Counted from the first letter of the stretch, positions 34,724 to 44,334 are shown. The stretch is 64,000 nt of DNA from Hyphomicrobiales bacterium (GCA_900467185.1 UBPA01000005.1:124001-188000), one strand, 5' to 3'. Numbers and translations are program-made. The notes: generated by a model not told the origin, from the letters alone.

Positions 34724-37654
34724 ATGACCATAGAGATCGCGCAAACCCTGCTGCTGTTGCTCGTGCTCACGCCGTTCGTGGGAAGCCTCATCGCCATCAG
34801 CCTGCCGAGCGACCGCAGCACGATGGCCGCCTGGCTTTCGGGCTCCATCGCCTTCCTGTGTCTGGCAATCACGACGTCGCTCTATGTCTTCGTGATCGAA
34901 GGCCGCGTGCTGCGCACCGATATCGCCTGGATCCCGCAGTTCGGACTGAATTTCACGCTGCGCATGGATGGCTTTTCCTGGCTGTTTTCGGCCCTGATCA
35001 GCGCGATCGCGCTGCTGGTCGTCGTCTATGCGCGCTACTACATGTCGGCGGAAGATCCGGTTCCCAGGTTCTTCTCGATGTTCCTCGCCTTCATGGGCGC
35101 CATGCTCGGCCTCGTGCTCTCGGGCAATCTCATCCTCCTGTCGATCTTCTGGGAACTGACGAGCATCATCTCCTTCCTGCTGATCGGCTACTGGTATCAC
35201 AATGCCAATGCGCGCGACGGCGCCCGCATGGCACTGACCGTGACGGGCACCGGCGGGCTCTGCCTGTTCGTCGGCCTGCTGCTCGTCGGCCATGTCGTGG
35301 GCAGCTACGATCTCGACGTGGTGCTCGCCTCCGGCGATACGATCCGCAACCATCCGCTCTACGTGCCGATTCTCGTGCTCGTGCTCATGGGCGCGCTGAC
35401 CAAGAGCGCGCAGTTTCCGTTCCACTTCTGGTTGCCCCAAGCCATGGCGGCGCCCACGCCCGTCTCGGCCTTTCTCCACTCGGCCACGCTGGTCAAGGCC
35501 GGCGTCTTCCTGCTCACCCGGTTCTGGCCGGTGATGGCGGGCACGGATGCCTGGTTCTGGCTGGTCGGCCTTGCAGGGCTTTCGACCCTGCTGCTCAGCG
35601 CCTATTTCGCCATCTTCCAGCAGGACCTCAAAGGCCTGCTCGCCTATTCCACCATCAGCCATCTCGGCCTCATCACCGTTCTCCTGAGCCTCGGCAGCCC
35701 GCTGGCGGCCGTCGCCGCGATCTTCCACACCATGAACCACGCGACGTTCAAGGCGTCGCTGTTCATGGCGGCCGGCATCATCGATCACGAGACCGGAACC
35801 CGCGACATGCGACGCCTGAGCGGGCTCTTCAAATACATGCCGATCACCGCCACGCTCGCCATGGTCGCGAGCGCCTCCATGGCGGGCGTACCGCTGCTCA
35901 ACGGCTTCCTCTCCAAGGAAATGTTCTTTGCGGAGGCGATCGAGACGCACCGGGTGAACCTGCTCGACACGCTGACGCCTTATGTGGCCACGCTGGCGAG
36001 CCTCTTTGCCGTCACCTATTCGCTGCGCTTCATCTACACCGTCTTCTTCGGCCCGAAACCGCATGACCTGCCGAACGAACCGCATGAGCCGCCGCCCTGG
36101 ATGATCGCGCCGATCGGCTTCCTGGTGCTTGCCTGCCTCGTGATCGGCATCGTCCCGAGCCTCACCATCGGGCCGCTGCTGCACACGGCCGTGGTCTCCG
36201 TGCTGCGCGAGGAGACGCCGGTCTACAGCCTTGCCGTCTGGCACGGGTGGAACCTGCCCTTCTTCATGAGCCTCTTCGCGCTCGTTGCCGGTATCCTGCT
36301 CTACGTCGTCATGCGGCCTTATCTCGCCACCAGCGTCGAGGGGCCGCCTTATTTCCGCAGGCTGCAGGGCCAGCGCGTCTTCGAGCGCATCCTCGTCACC
36401 ATCTCCTGGAAATGGGCGCGCATGGTGGAGATGAAGGCCGGCACGCGGCGTCTTCAGCCGCAGATGCGCATCCTCGTCTTCGTCGCCATCGTGGCGGCCG
36501 CGACACCCCTTCTCTGGGGACGCTTCCAGCCCGCCGATTTCGCTTTCCGCAACATAGACCCGGTCTTCGCCATCCTCTGGCTGATCGGCATGGCCTGCGC
36601 CGTCGGCGCGGCCTACCAGGCGAAGTTCCACCGGTTGGCATCCCTCGTTCTTCTGGGCGGCGCCGGCCTCGTCACCTGCATCACCTTCGTCTGGCTGTCG
36701 GCGCCGGATCTCGCCGTGACCCAGCTTCTGGTCGAAATCGTCACGACGGTTCTTATTCTCCTCGGCCTGCGCTGGCTGCCCAAGCGCTTCGAGAAAACGG
36801 ATGCCGCCGCCATGTCCGTCGGCGTGCGCATGCGCCGCCTGCGCGATCTCGTGGTCGCGGTCACGGCCGGGGTCGGCCTGATGCTGATCTCCTACACGGT
36901 CATGACGCGACCGATGCCGGAGACGATCTCCAGCTACTTCCTCGAGCGCGCCTATTCCGAAGGCGGCGGCACCAATGTGGTCAACGTGATCCTGGTCGAC
37001 TTCCGCGGATTCGACACGTTCGGTGAGATCGCGGTTCTCGCCATCGTCGCGCTCACCGTCTTCTCTCTGCTCCTGCGCTTCCGTCCGGCGGCCGAAAGTC
37101 TCGAGCGCCCGGAACAGCAGCGCGTCCAGAATGCGTTCGATGCGCGCCATCCCGAGCGGGAGACCGGCGAGAGCGTGGCGGAATATCTGCACATCCCCTC
37201 GGTCATCATGCGTTGGCTCTTCCCGGTCATCGGCATGTTCGCGGCCTTCCTGTTCTTCCGCGGTCACGATCTGCCGGGCGGCGGCTTTGCGGCGGGCATC
37301 GCGCTCTCCATCGCCTTCATCCTGCAATATATGAGCAGCGGCACCCGCTGGGTGGAGGAGCGGCTGCGCATCCATCCGCTGCGCTGGATCAGCGTCGGCC
37401 TTCTCGTCTCCACCGCCACGGGGCTCGGCTCCTGGATGTTCGGCTATCCCTTCCTCACCACGCATTCGCGCTATGCGGACCTGCCGCTGATCGGCGAGAT
37501 GCCGCTTGCGAGCGCCATCCTGTTCGATCTCGGCGTCTTCTCGCTCGTGACCGGCGCCACCGTGCTGATCCTCATCGCGCTCGCCCACCAGTCCGTACGC
37601 TCGCCGCGTGCCCATATGCGCAGCGTCAAACTGTCCGGAAAGGAGAAGATCTGA
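34724..37654 (+). CDS. mrpA: Mrp-type Na+(K+)/H+ antiporter, fused subunits A and B
   Basis: A 976-residue integral membrane protein. Residues 1 to about 730 correspond to MrpA, related to respiratory complex I NuoL/NuoN, with key charged residues in the membrane (FWELTSIISFLLIGYWYH; PFHFWLPQAMAAPTPVSAFLHSATLVKAG; HTMNHATFKASLFMAAGII). The last ~200 residues match MrpB (GYPFLTTH, HDLPGGGFAAGIALSIAF). The A-B fusion is typical of the rhizobial 'group 2' systems (called Pha in Sinorhizobium). The complex exchanges Na+ or K+ for H+ and supports alkaline and salt tolerance. The ATG at 34724 follows GGGGAC. It starts a six-gene operon with overlapping junctions. Confidence 0.95.
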   Translation: MTIEIAQTLLLLLVLTPFVGSLIAISLPSDRSTMAAWLSGSIAFLCLAITTSLYVFVIEGRVLRTDIAWIPQFGLNFTLRMDGFSWLFSALISAIALLVVVYARYYMSAEDPVPRFFSMFLAFMGAMLGLVLSGNLILLSIFWELTSIISFLLIGYWYHNANARDGARMALTVTGTGGLCLFVGLLLVGHVVGSYDLDVVLASGDTIRNHPLYVPILVLVLMGALTKSAQFPFHFWLPQAMAAPTPVSAFLHSATLVKAGVFLLTRFWPVMAGTDAWFWLVGLAGLSTLLLSAYFAIFQQDLKGLLAYSTISHLGLITVLLSLGSPLAAVAAIFHTMNHATFKASLFMAAGIIDHETGTRDMRRLSGLFKYMPITATLAMVASASMAGVPLLNGFLSKEMFFAEAIETHRVNLLDTLTPYVATLASLFAVTYSLRFIYTVFFGPKPHDLPNEPHEPPPWMIAPIGFLVLACLVIGIVPSLTIGPLLHTAVVSVLREETPVYSLAVWHGWNLPFFMSLFALVAGILLYVVMRPYLATSVEGPPYFRRLQGQRVFERILVTISWKWARMVEMKAGTRRLQPQMRILVFVAIVAAATPLLWGRFQPADFAFRNIDPVFAILWLIGMACAVGAAYQAKFHRLASLVLLGGAGLVTCITFVWLSAPDLAVTQLLVEIVTTVLILLGLRWLPKRFEKTDAAAMSVGVRMRRLRDLVVAVTAGVGLMLISYTVMTRPMPETISSYFLERAYSEGGGTNVVNVILVDFRGFDTFGEIAVLAIVALTVFSLLLRFRPAAESLERPEQQRVQNAFDARHPERETGESVAEYLHIPSVIMRWLFPVIGMFAAFLFFRGHDLPGGGFAAGIALSIAFILQYMSSGTRWVEERLRIHPLRWISVGLLVSTATGLGSWMFGYPFLTTHSRYADLPLIGEMPLASAILFDLGVFSLVTGATVLILIALAHQSVRSPRAHMRSVKLSGKEKI

Positions 37655-37995
37655 TGGAACTCGTTCTGTCCGCCGGCATCGGCGTCTTCGCGGGCTCGGG
37701 CATCTGGCTCCTCTTCCGGCCGCGGACCTATCAGGTCGTCGTCGGCCTGGCGCTGCTCTCCTATGCGGTCAACCTCTTCATCTTCGGCATGGGACGCCTG
37801 CGTCTCAACGCGCCGCCGGTGCTCGAAAAGGGCGTCGCGGGCGGTTTCCTCACGCACACCGATCCACTGCCCCAGGCGCTGGTGCTCACCGCCATCGTCA
37901 TCGGCTTTGCTATGACCGCCCTTTTCCTCGTCGTGCTGCTCGCCTCGCGCGGCTTTACCGGCAACGACCACGTGGACGGGAGGGAAGAACGATGA
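37654..37995 (+). CDS. mrpC: Mrp antiporter subunit C
   Basis: A 113-residue NuoK-like membrane subunit with three hydrophobic helices. The helix containing RPRTYQVVVGLALLSYAVNLFIFGMGR and the conserved TDPLPQALVLTAIVIGFAMTALFLVV segment identify it. Its ATG overlaps the mrpA stop codon by one base (TGATG), so it is translationally coupled. It forms part of the complex I-like antiporter membrane module with subunits A and D. Confidence 0.94.
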   Translation: MELVLSAGIGVFAGSGIWLLFRPRTYQVVVGLALLSYAVNLFIFGMGRLRLNAPPVLEKGVAGGFLTHTDPLPQALVLTAIVIGFAMTALFLVVLLASRGFTGNDHVDGREER

Positions 37996-39605
37996 GCTGG
38001 CTCGGTCACCTGATCATCCTGCCGATCCTTCTGCCCTTCGTCACCGCGGCCGCTCTCATCCCGATCGACGAGCGCCGACGGACGCTGAAAGGGGCGCTGA
38101 GCTTCGGCGCGACGCTCGTGCTGCTGCTCACGAGCACGGCCCTGATGATCGCCGCCGCCACGGCGCAGGACAATGGCTCGCTCGTCTACCAGCTCGGCAA
38201 CTGGGCGGCCCCCTACGGCATCGTTCTCGTCGTCGATCGCCTGTCGGCGATGATGATCACCCTGACGACGCTGATGGCGCTCTGCGCCCAGATGTTCTCC
38301 ATGGCACGCTGGCACAAGGCCGGCCCGCATTTCCACACGCTGTTCCAGTTCATTCTGGTCGGAGTCAACGGCGCATTTCTCACGGGCGACCTGTTCAACC
38401 TGTTCGTCTTCTTCGAGATCATGCTGGCCGCCTCCTACGGCCTCATGCTGCACGGGTCCGGCCCGATGCGCGTCAAGGCGGGCCTGCATTACATCGCCAT
38501 CAATCTCGCCGCCTCCTCGCTGTTCCTCATCGGCGTCAGCCTGATCTACGGCGCGTCGGGCACGCTCAATATGGCCGATCTGGCGCTGCGCATTCCGGAT
38601 CTGAGCGCCGAGAACCGCATGCTGATGGAGGCGGGCGCTGCCGTTCTCGGTATCGCCTTTCTCGTCAAGGCCGGCATGTGGCCGCTCGGCTTCTGGCTGC
38701 CGCAGGCCTATTCCGCGGCAACGCCGCCGGTGGCCGCGATGTTCGCCATTCTCACCAAGGTCGGCGTCTACATCCTGCTCCGGCTTTCGCTCCTTCTGTT
38801 CGGCAGCGAGGCCGGCACGTCCCAGGGCTTCGGACAGGGCGTCCTCCTCTATGGCGGCCTCCTCACCGTCACCTTCGGCACGATCGGCGTCATGGCGTCG
38901 CAGGCGATGGGACGCCTTGCGAGCTACTACGTGCTGATTTCGTCCGGCTCGCTGATGGCCGCCATCGGCCTCGGCATCACCGGCGTCATTCCCGGCACGC
39001 TGTTATACCTGATCTCGTCCACGCTCGGCATCTGCGCCTTCTTCCTGCTCATCGACCTCGTGGAGCGCGCGCGAGACGCGGGCGCCGACGTTCTCGCGGT
39101 GACGATGGAAGCCTATGGCGACGGCGACGACGACGAGGCCGAGAAGGAAGTCGGCGCGGCCGTGCCCGGCACCATGGCCGTGCTCGGCATCTGCTTCGTC
39201 GCCTGCACCATGCTGATGGCGGGCCTTCCGCCTCTGTCGGGCTTCGTCGCCAAGTTCGCGATCCTGCACGGGCTGTTTGCGAGCCTCGGCGAAACCGCGC
39301 CCGTCACGGCGGCACAGTGGACCTTCGTGACGCTGCTCATCCTCTCCGGTCTCGCGGCGCTGATCGCGCTCAACCGGGTCGGCATCCGCACCTTCTGGAA
39401 TTCGATCGAGGGCACCGTGCCCCGCGTTCGGCTGATCGAGATCACGCCCGTGCTCGTGCTCCTCGCCGCCTGCGGCTTCCTGACCCTGCAGTCGGGCCAT
39501 GCGCTGCGCTATCTTCAGGATACGGCAACGGCCCTGTCGCAGCCGCAGATCTATATCGGCAGCGTGCGCGATGCCGTGCCGGTCGTTTCTCATGGGGGGT
39601 CCTGA
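37992..39605 (+). CDS. mrpD: Mrp antiporter subunit D
   Basis: A 537-residue NuoM/NuoN-like subunit with about 14 transmembrane helices. Conserved segments include GDLFNLFVFFEIMLAASYGLM (the key Glu in the membrane), FLVKAGMWPLGFWLPQAYSAATPPVAAMFAILTKVGVY and PPLSGFVAKFAILHGLF. It is one of two antiporter-like proton channels of the Mrp complex. The ATG at 37992 overlaps the mrpC stop by four bases (ATGA), so translation is coupled. Confidence 0.95.
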   Translation: MSWLGHLIILPILLPFVTAAALIPIDERRRTLKGALSFGATLVLLLTSTALMIAAATAQDNGSLVYQLGNWAAPYGIVLVVDRLSAMMITLTTLMALCAQMFSMARWHKAGPHFHTLFQFILVGVNGAFLTGDLFNLFVFFEIMLAASYGLMLHGSGPMRVKAGLHYIAINLAASSLFLIGVSLIYGASGTLNMADLALRIPDLSAENRMLMEAGAAVLGIAFLVKAGMWPLGFWLPQAYSAATPPVAAMFAILTKVGVYILLRLSLLLFGSEAGTSQGFGQGVLLYGGLLTVTFGTIGVMASQAMGRLASYYVLISSGSLMAAIGLGITGVIPGTLLYLISSTLGICAFFLLIDLVERARDAGADVLAVTMEAYGDGDDDEAEKEVGAAVPGTMAVLGICFVACTMLMAGLPPLSGFVAKFAILHGLFASLGETAPVTAAQWTFVTLLILSGLAALIALNRVGIRTFWNSIEGTVPRVRLIEITPVLVLLAACGFLTLQSGHALRYLQDTATALSQPQIYIGSVRDAVPVVSHGGS

Positions 39606-40093
39606 TGCGTTACTGGTTCCCCTACCCCCTTCTGTCGCTCCTGCTTCTCGGCTTCTGGCTGCTCGTCAACCAGTCCGTGTCACCAGGGCAGATCCTGCTC
39701 GGCACCATCCTGTCCGTGTCCCTCTCCTGGGCGATGGTCAATCTGGAGCCGAGCAAGTCCCGCCTGCGCCGGCCGGACGCAGCACTGCGCCTGGCGGGTT
39801 CCGTGATCAAGGATATCGCGCAATCCAACGTCGCGGTGCTGGGCGCCGTGCTGTCGCGGCGCAAGCCGCCCGTGCAGTCGGCCTTCGTCATGCTGGAACT
39901 GACGCTGAAGGACGACAACGCACTGGCGCTGCTCGCCTGCATCCTCACGACCACGCCGGGCACCGCCTGGCTCGAATACGACCGCCAGACCCGCATGCTC
40001 CTCATTCATGTGCTCGACACGGCCGACGGCAAGGACTGGCAGTCGATCGTCGCCCATCGTTACGAGCGGCTTCTCAAGGAGATCTTCGAATGA
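39605..40093 (+). CDS. mrpE: Mrp antiporter subunit E
   Basis: A 162-residue subunit with two N-terminal hydrophobic helices (YPLLSLLLLGFWLLVNQSVSPGQILLG) and a soluble C-terminal part. SVIKDIAQSNVAVLGAVL and ILTTTPGTAWLEYDRQTRMLLIHVLD are typical MrpE sequences. It overlaps the mrpD stop codon by one base (TGATG). It has no complex I homologue but is needed for assembly and activity of Mrp complexes in other bacteria. Confidence 0.93.
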   Translation: MRYWFPYPLLSLLLLGFWLLVNQSVSPGQILLGTILSVSLSWAMVNLEPSKSRLRRPDAALRLAGSVIKDIAQSNVAVLGAVLSRRKPPVQSAFVMLELTLKDDNALALLACILTTTPGTAWLEYDRQTRMLLIHVLDTADGKDWQSIVAHRYERLLKEIFE

Positions 40094-40371
40094 CCGAACT
40101 TCTCATCATCTGGTCGGTGCTGATCTCGCAGATCATGATCGGCCTTGCCATGATCTGCGCGCTCTATCGCGTCGCCAAGGGGCCGCGGGCGCAGGATCGC
40201 ATTCTCGGACTCGATACGGTGTATATCACCGGCATGCTGCTGCTTCTGACCTTCGGCATCCGCACGGCCAACGTGCTCTATTTCGAAGCGGCGCTGACGA
40301 TCGCCCTGCTCGGCTTCGTCTCAACCATCGCCTTCGCCAAGTTCCTGATGCGCGGCGAGGTGATCGAATGA
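40090..40371 (+). CDS. mrpF: Mrp antiporter subunit F
   Basis: A 93-residue three-helix membrane protein. The central RVAKGPRAQDRILGLDTVYITGMLLLL, with the conserved GPxxxDRILGLD loop, is diagnostic of MrpF/PhaF. It overlaps mrpE by four bases (ATGA) and mrpG by four bases at its end. Small subunits of this type scaffold the antiporter complex. Confidence 0.93.
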   Translation: MTELLIIWSVLISQIMIGLAMICALYRVAKGPRAQDRILGLDTVYITGMLLLLTFGIRTANVLYFEAALTIALLGFVSTIAFAKFLMRGEVIE

Positions 40372-40745
40372 CGTTTCTGGTCGATCTGCCCGTCTGGGCG
40401 GCCATTCCCGCCTGCCTGCTCCTGCTGTCGGGCGCCGCCATCACGCTGGCCGGCGCCATCGGCCTCGTCCGCTTTCCGAGCTTCTACGAGCGCCTGCACG
40501 CGCCGACGCTCTGCACCAGCGGCGGCGTGCTGCTGATCGCCATGTCCTCGATGCTTGTCTTCGCCGTGCTCCAGAACCGCTGGATCGTGCACGAGGTCCT
40601 CATCGTGATCTTCATGATCGTCACGACGCCGGTCACCCTCATGCTCCTGGGCCAGTCCGCGCTCTATCGCGACCGCGCGGAAAAGAGCGCGGACGTCCCG
40701 CGCAAGACGGAAACGGCAAAGGCCGATCCGGGTATCGATATCTAA
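40368..40745 (+). CDS. mrpG: Mrp antiporter subunit G
   Basis: A 125-residue three-helix subunit, the last of the operon. The diagnostic segment is GAIGLVRFPSFYERLHAPTLCTSGGVLLIAM, followed by a helix with FMIVTTPVTLMLLGQSALYRD. The basic cytoplasmic tail (about 25 residues) is variable in the family. It overlaps mrpF by four bases. Convergent to cobM, with a 35-bp gap that contains a small hairpin. Confidence 0.94.
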   Translation: MTFLVDLPVWAAIPACLLLLSGAAITLAGAIGLVRFPSFYERLHAPTLCTSGGVLLIAMSSMLVFAVLQNRWIVHEVLIVIFMIVTTPVTLMLLGQSALYRDRAEKSADVPRKTETAKADPGIDI

Positions 40746-40751
40746 AGCACG

Positions 40752-40774
40752 TCCGGTGGCCAGCGTTCACCGGA
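40752..40774. terminator. Hairpin between convergent mrpG and cobM
   Basis: TCCGGTG (40752-40758) and CACCGGA (40768-40774) form a 7-bp stem in the 35-bp gap between convergent operons. No T-run follows on either strand, so termination activity is uncertain. Confidence 0.4.
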
Positions 40775-40780
40775 ACGGCT

Positions 40781-41545
40781 CTACAGCCCGTCGCGCCCGC
40801 GAAAGCGCCGCTGATACCCGGTATCGTAGAGTGCACTCTCGCGGAATCCCTCGGCCGTGAGCGTCCGTCCGACGAAGATCAGCGCCGTCCGCTCGATCGG
40901 ACTTTCCGCAACAAGCACCTCGATCGTCTCCAGCGTACCGCGCACCACCCGCTCATCCGGCCACGACGCCTTGACGACGATGGCGACCGGGCAGTCTCCG
41001 CCATAGAGCGGGGACAGTTCGGCGACGATCTGCGGCAGTGCGTGGATGGCAAGGTGGATGGCGAGCGTCGCCCCGGTCGCGCCGAAATTGGCCAGCGTCT
41101 CCGCATTCGGCATGGGCGAGGCACGGCCGGAAACCCGTGTCAGCACGAGGCTCTGCGCCAGTGCCGGCAGGGTCAGCTCGCGCCCGAGGGCGGCGGCGGC
41201 TGCGGCAAAGGCCGGCACGCCGGGCGTCATCGTATAGGCGATGCCCAGCGCCTCCAGCCGCCGCACCTGCTCGGCCACAGCACTCCACACGGAGAGATCG
41301 CCGGAATGCAGCCGCGCCACATCCTCGCCGGCAGCCTCCGCCCGCACATATTCCGCCTCGATCTCGTCCAGAGACAGGGGTGCGGTATCCACGATGCGCG
41401 CGCCCGGCGGGCAGTAGGCGAGCAGGTCGCGCGACACGATGGAGCCGGCAAACAGGCAGACCGGTGAGGCTGCGATCAGATCCCGCCCGCGCACGGTGAT
41501 GAGATCGGCCGCACCCGGACCGGCGCCGATGAAATGGACGGTCAT
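40781..41545 (-). CDS. cobM: Precorrin-4 C11-methyltransferase
   Basis: A 254-residue SAM-dependent methyltransferase that methylates C-11 of precorrin-4 to give precorrin-5 in the aerobic cobalamin route. The tetrapyrrole methylase signature [18 protein letters not shown] lies at the N-terminus, and [18 protein letters not shown] and [18 protein letters not shown] are the conserved SAM-binding loops. The ATG at 41545 overlaps the cobL stop codon by four bases, making cobM the last gene of the minus-strand cluster. Confidence 0.96.
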   Translation of the reverse strand: MTVHFIGAGPGAADLITVRGRDLIAASPVCLFAGSIVSRDLLAYCPPGARIVDTAPLSLDEIEAEYVRAEAAGEDVARLHSGDLSVWSAVAEQVRRLEALGIAYTMTPGVPAFAAAAAALGRELTLPALAQSLVLTRVSGRASPMPNAETLANFGATGATLAIHLAIHALPQIVAELSPLYGGDCPVAIVVKASWPDERVVRGTLETIEVLVAESPIERTALIFVGRTLTAEGFRESALYDTGYQRRFRGRDGL

Positions 41546-42843
41546 GCCGGCTCTCCCTGCTTGTTTTCCTGCGCGTCGTCGCCCGTGTCGTCCGGCAGCG
41601 GCTTGGTCCAGGACCACTGCGTCACCGGCATGGCCGGGCGCCAGCCCGTCATCGTGCCCACCGGCGAGGCGCGCGCAACGTCGATGCGCGTCAGGCTGCC
41701 GCCATGAGCCGCATGGGCGGCGAGCAGCACCGCCTCCATTTCCGTCGTCACCGCATTGGCGACCAGCCGTCCGCCGGGCCGCAGGGCCGCAAGTGCCGCG
41801 TCCATCACACCCGGTTCGCTGCCACCGCCGCCGACGAAGATCGCATGGGGCCGGGGCGCCTCGGAGAGATCGGCCAGCGCCTGCGGCACCGATCCCGCGA
41901 CAACGCGCAGATCCGGCACGCCGAAGGCGCGCGCATTGCGGCCGATTCGTTCGACCCGTTCCGGATGCGCCTCGATCGCGACGGCGCGCAGCGACGGATC
42001 GGCGAGCATCCACTCGATCGCGACCGACCCGGCGCCCGCGCCGATATCCCAAAGCCACTCCCCCCGTCGCGGCGAGAGCGCCGAAAGCGTCAGTGCGCGC
42101 ACCTCCCGCTTGGTGATCTGCCCGTCATGCTCGAACAGATCGTCGGCAAGGCCTGGCGAAAGCGCAAGAACCCTGGCTTGGTGACCCGCGACCACCGTGA
42201 TGGCGCAGACATTGAGCGAATGGCAATCCACGAGATCGAACCCGTCCGCCGTATGAAGGCTCACCCGCTCCTGCGGGCCCCCCATCGCTTCGAGCACGGC
42301 CAGGGCGGAGGCCCCGAAGCCGGCATCGCGCAGACGTTCGGCGACGGCCGCCGGCCCGTCACCATCGGAGGTCAGGGCGAGGATCCGCGTTCCCCCGTGT
42401 AGATGCGGCCGGATGAGGTCGAGCGGCCGGCCGTGCAGCGACAGGCAGACGGTGTCCTGCAGCGCCCAGCCGAGCCGCGCCGCTGCGAGACTGAAGGCCG
42501 AGGGCGCAGGCAGGACGCGCATCTGCGCCGGATCGATGCGGCGCGACAGGGTGACGCCGACGCCGAAGAAGAAGGGATCGCCCGAGGCGAAAACGACGAC
42601 CGGCATGCCGGCCATCGCCACTACGACATCGATGGCGGTCTCGAACGGGCTCGACCAGGGGCAGCTTTCCCCTGTGATGAGCGGTGCGGCCAGAGCCAGA
42701 TGCCGCGTGCCGCCGAAGACGAGGCGCGCCGCGGCGATCGCCTGCTTGGCCTCCTCGCCGAGACCCGCTAGACCGTCTTCTCCAAGGCCGACGATCGTCA
42801 GCCAGGGCTGCGTTGTCAGGGAAGCGTTCTCGCCGTCACACAT
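41542..42843 (-). CDS. cobL: Precorrin-6Y C5,15-methyltransferase (decarboxylating)
   Basis: A 433-residue bifunctional enzyme. The N-terminal CbiE-like half (about 14-215; [13 protein letters not shown] and [13 protein letters not shown]) methylates C-5; the C-terminal CbiT-like half (about 235-400; [19 protein letters not shown] as SAM motif) methylates C-15 and decarboxylates the C-12 side chain. It acts on the cobK product. Its ATG at 42843-42841 shares two bases with the opposite-strand cobK start (CATG), which is unusual. No strong ribosome-binding site precedes it at normal distance; AAGGA is 11 bases away. Confidence 0.95.
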   Translation of the reverse strand: MCDGENASLTTQPWLTIVGLGEDGLAGLGEEAKQAIAAARLVFGGTRHLALAAPLITGESCPWSSPFETAIDVVVAMAGMPVVVFASGDPFFFGVGVTLSRRIDPAQMRVLPAPSAFSLAAARLGWALQDTVCLSLHGRPLDLIRPHLHGGTRILALTSDGDGPAAVAERLRDAGFGASALAVLEAMGGPQERVSLHTADGFDLVDCHSLNVCAITVVAGHQARVLALSPGLADDLFEHDGQITKREVRALTLSALSPRRGEWLWDIGAGAGSVAIEWMLADPSLRAVAIEAHPERVERIGRNARAFGVPDLRVVAGSVPQALADLSEAPRPHAIFVGGGGSEPGVMDAALAALRPGGRLVANAVTTEMEAVLLAAHAAHGGSLTRIDVARASPVGTMTGWRPAMPVTQWSWTKPLPDDTGDDAQENKQGEPA

Positions 42844-43606
42844 GGGCCATCATATCCTTCTTCTCGGCGGCACCACGGATGCCCGCGCGCTGGCCGCAGC
42901 GCTGGCGCAAACCACGCACCGCGTGGTGCTGTCGCTCGCCGGCCGCACCCGCGCGCCGATGGCACAGCCCGTTCCCACCCGTATCGGTGGTTTCGGCGGC
43001 GCCGAGGGCCTTGCGCGGACGCTGAGAGCCGAAGGCTTCGATCTTCTCATCGACGCGACGCATCCCTTTGCAACCCGTATCTCGGACAATGCAGCGAAGG
43101 CCGCCCGCGACACCGGCATTCCCGCCTTCGCCCTCCGTCGTCCGCCCTGGGAGCGCCGGGCGGGCGATCTCTGGACCTGCGTTCCCAGCATCGGCGCGGC
43201 CGTCGCGGCGCTGGGCGAAAGGCCGCAGCGAATTCTTCTGGCCATCGGCCGGCAGGAGGCGGCGCGCTTCGAGGCGGCACCGCAGCATGCCTATCTCGTG
43301 CGCAGCGTCGATCCCGTCACACCGCCGCTCACCCTGCCGGATGTCCGTTACATCCTCGCAACGGGGCCGTTCGGTGAAGCCGAAGAGCATGCCTTGCTCG
43401 TGGAGCACCGCATCGAGCGAATCGTCGCCAAGAACAGCGGCGGCAGCGCCACCTATGGCAAGATCGCCGCAGCCAGAGCGCTGCAGATCCCCGTCATTCT
43501 CGTCGAACGATCGGACGAGGCGGCGCTGCCCGCGGTCGGCACGGTGGAGGCGGCGCTCGCCCGCATCGATCACGAGCTCGCTCCGGGCAGGAAACGCGGC
43601 GTATAG
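42842..43606 (+). CDS. cobK: Precorrin-6A reductase
   Basis: A 254-residue NADPH-dependent reductase that turns precorrin-6A into dihydro-precorrin-6 (precorrin-6Y). Family signatures are HILLLGGTTDARALAAAL at the N-terminus, LIDATHPFATRISDNAAKA, and IVAKNSGGSATYGKIAAARAL near the end. It lies on the plus strand in the middle of a minus-strand cluster: its start shares bases with cobL and its last 37 bp overlap the end of cobJ. No clear ribosome-binding site is seen; its upstream DNA is the start of cobL. It is thus antisense to any transcript that runs from cobJ to cobL. Confidence 0.95.
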   Translation: MGHHILLLGGTTDARALAAALAQTTHRVVLSLAGRTRAPMAQPVPTRIGGFGGAEGLARTLRAEGFDLLIDATHPFATRISDNAAKAARDTGIPAFALRRPPWERRAGDLWTCVPSIGAAVAALGERPQRILLAIGRQEAARFEAAPQHAYLVRSVDPVTPPLTLPDVRYILATGPFGEAEEHALLVEHRIERIVAKNSGGSATYGKIAAARALQIPVILVERSDEAALPAVGTVEAALARIDHELAPGRKRGV

Positions 43607-44334
43607 ACCAGATCGCCAAGGCCTGGCCGGGCAATGACGCGTGTTTCCGGCGAGCCGATGATGACGCAGGTCGCCATATCGGCAACCGTCGCATCGGCCT
43701 CGGCCAGCGGCATGACGCGCATCCGCTCGTCCGGCCGGCCGGCGGCGCGGCCGAAGATCACCGGCGTCTGCGCCGGCAGGATCGGCCGCAACACGTCGAA
43801 GGCAGCGCCAAGCTGCCACGGCCGCGTCTTGCTGATCGGATTGTAGAGCGCGATCACGAGCCCCGCCTCCGCCACCAGCGCCAGCCGCCGGGTGATGATC
43901 TCCCACGGCTTCAGATTGTCGGAGAGCGAGATGGCGCAGAAATCGTGCCCGAGCGGCGCCCCGATCCGGGCCGCGACCGCCAACATGGCCGTCACGCCGG
44001 GCGTCACGCGAAAGTCGATCTCGCGCCAGATGGCCGGCCCGTGGTCGATCGCCTCGCAGACCGCGGCGGCCATCGCGAACACGCCGGGATCTCCGCCGGA
44101 GACGACGCAGACGTCGGCCCCCTCTGCAGCCTGCTGAAGTGCGGCCTTGGCACGGTCGAGTTCCTCGCGATTGTCCGAGGCGACGCGCACCTGATCGGGG
44201 CGCAGCGAGAGGCGGTCGAGATAGGGTCCGTAGCCGAAGAAATGGCTGGCCGCGGCGATCGCCTCCAGCGCCTCCGGCGTCGTCTGGCGCGGATCGCCGG
44301 GCCCGGTGCCGACGATGGTCAGACGGCCGCTCAT
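43570..44334 (-). CDS. cobJ: Precorrin-3B C17-methyltransferase
   Basis: A 254-residue SAM-dependent methyltransferase that methylates C-17 and drives ring contraction to precorrin-4. The N-terminal RLTIVGTGPGDPRQTTPEAL and the loop VCVVSGGDPGVFAMAAAV are the tetrapyrrole methylase motifs; ALYNPISKTRPWQLG is typical of CobJ/CbiH. The ATG overlaps the cobI stop codon (ATGA), so the pair is coupled. The 3' end overlaps cobK on the other strand by 37 bp. Confidence 0.96.
   Translation of the reverse strand: MSGRLTIVGTGPGDPRQTTPEALEAIAAASHFFGYGPYLDRLSLRPDQVRVASDNREELDRAKAALQQAAEGADVCVVSGGDPGVFAMAAAVCEAIDHGPAIWREIDFRVTPGVTAMLAVAARIGAPLGHDFCAISLSDNLKPWEIITRRLALVAEAGLVIALYNPISKTRPWQLGAAFDVLRPILPAQTPVIFGRAAGRPDERMRVMPLAEADATVADMATCVIIGSPETRVIARPGLGDLVYTPRFLPGASS

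Noticed and set aside
34544-37615. A very long open frame (about 1020 codons) on the minus strand opposite mrpA
   Set aside because: Its product is a repetitive Asp/Glu/Arg/His/Gly mix with no motif, and it is the mirror of a well-conserved membrane protein gene in GC-rich DNA.
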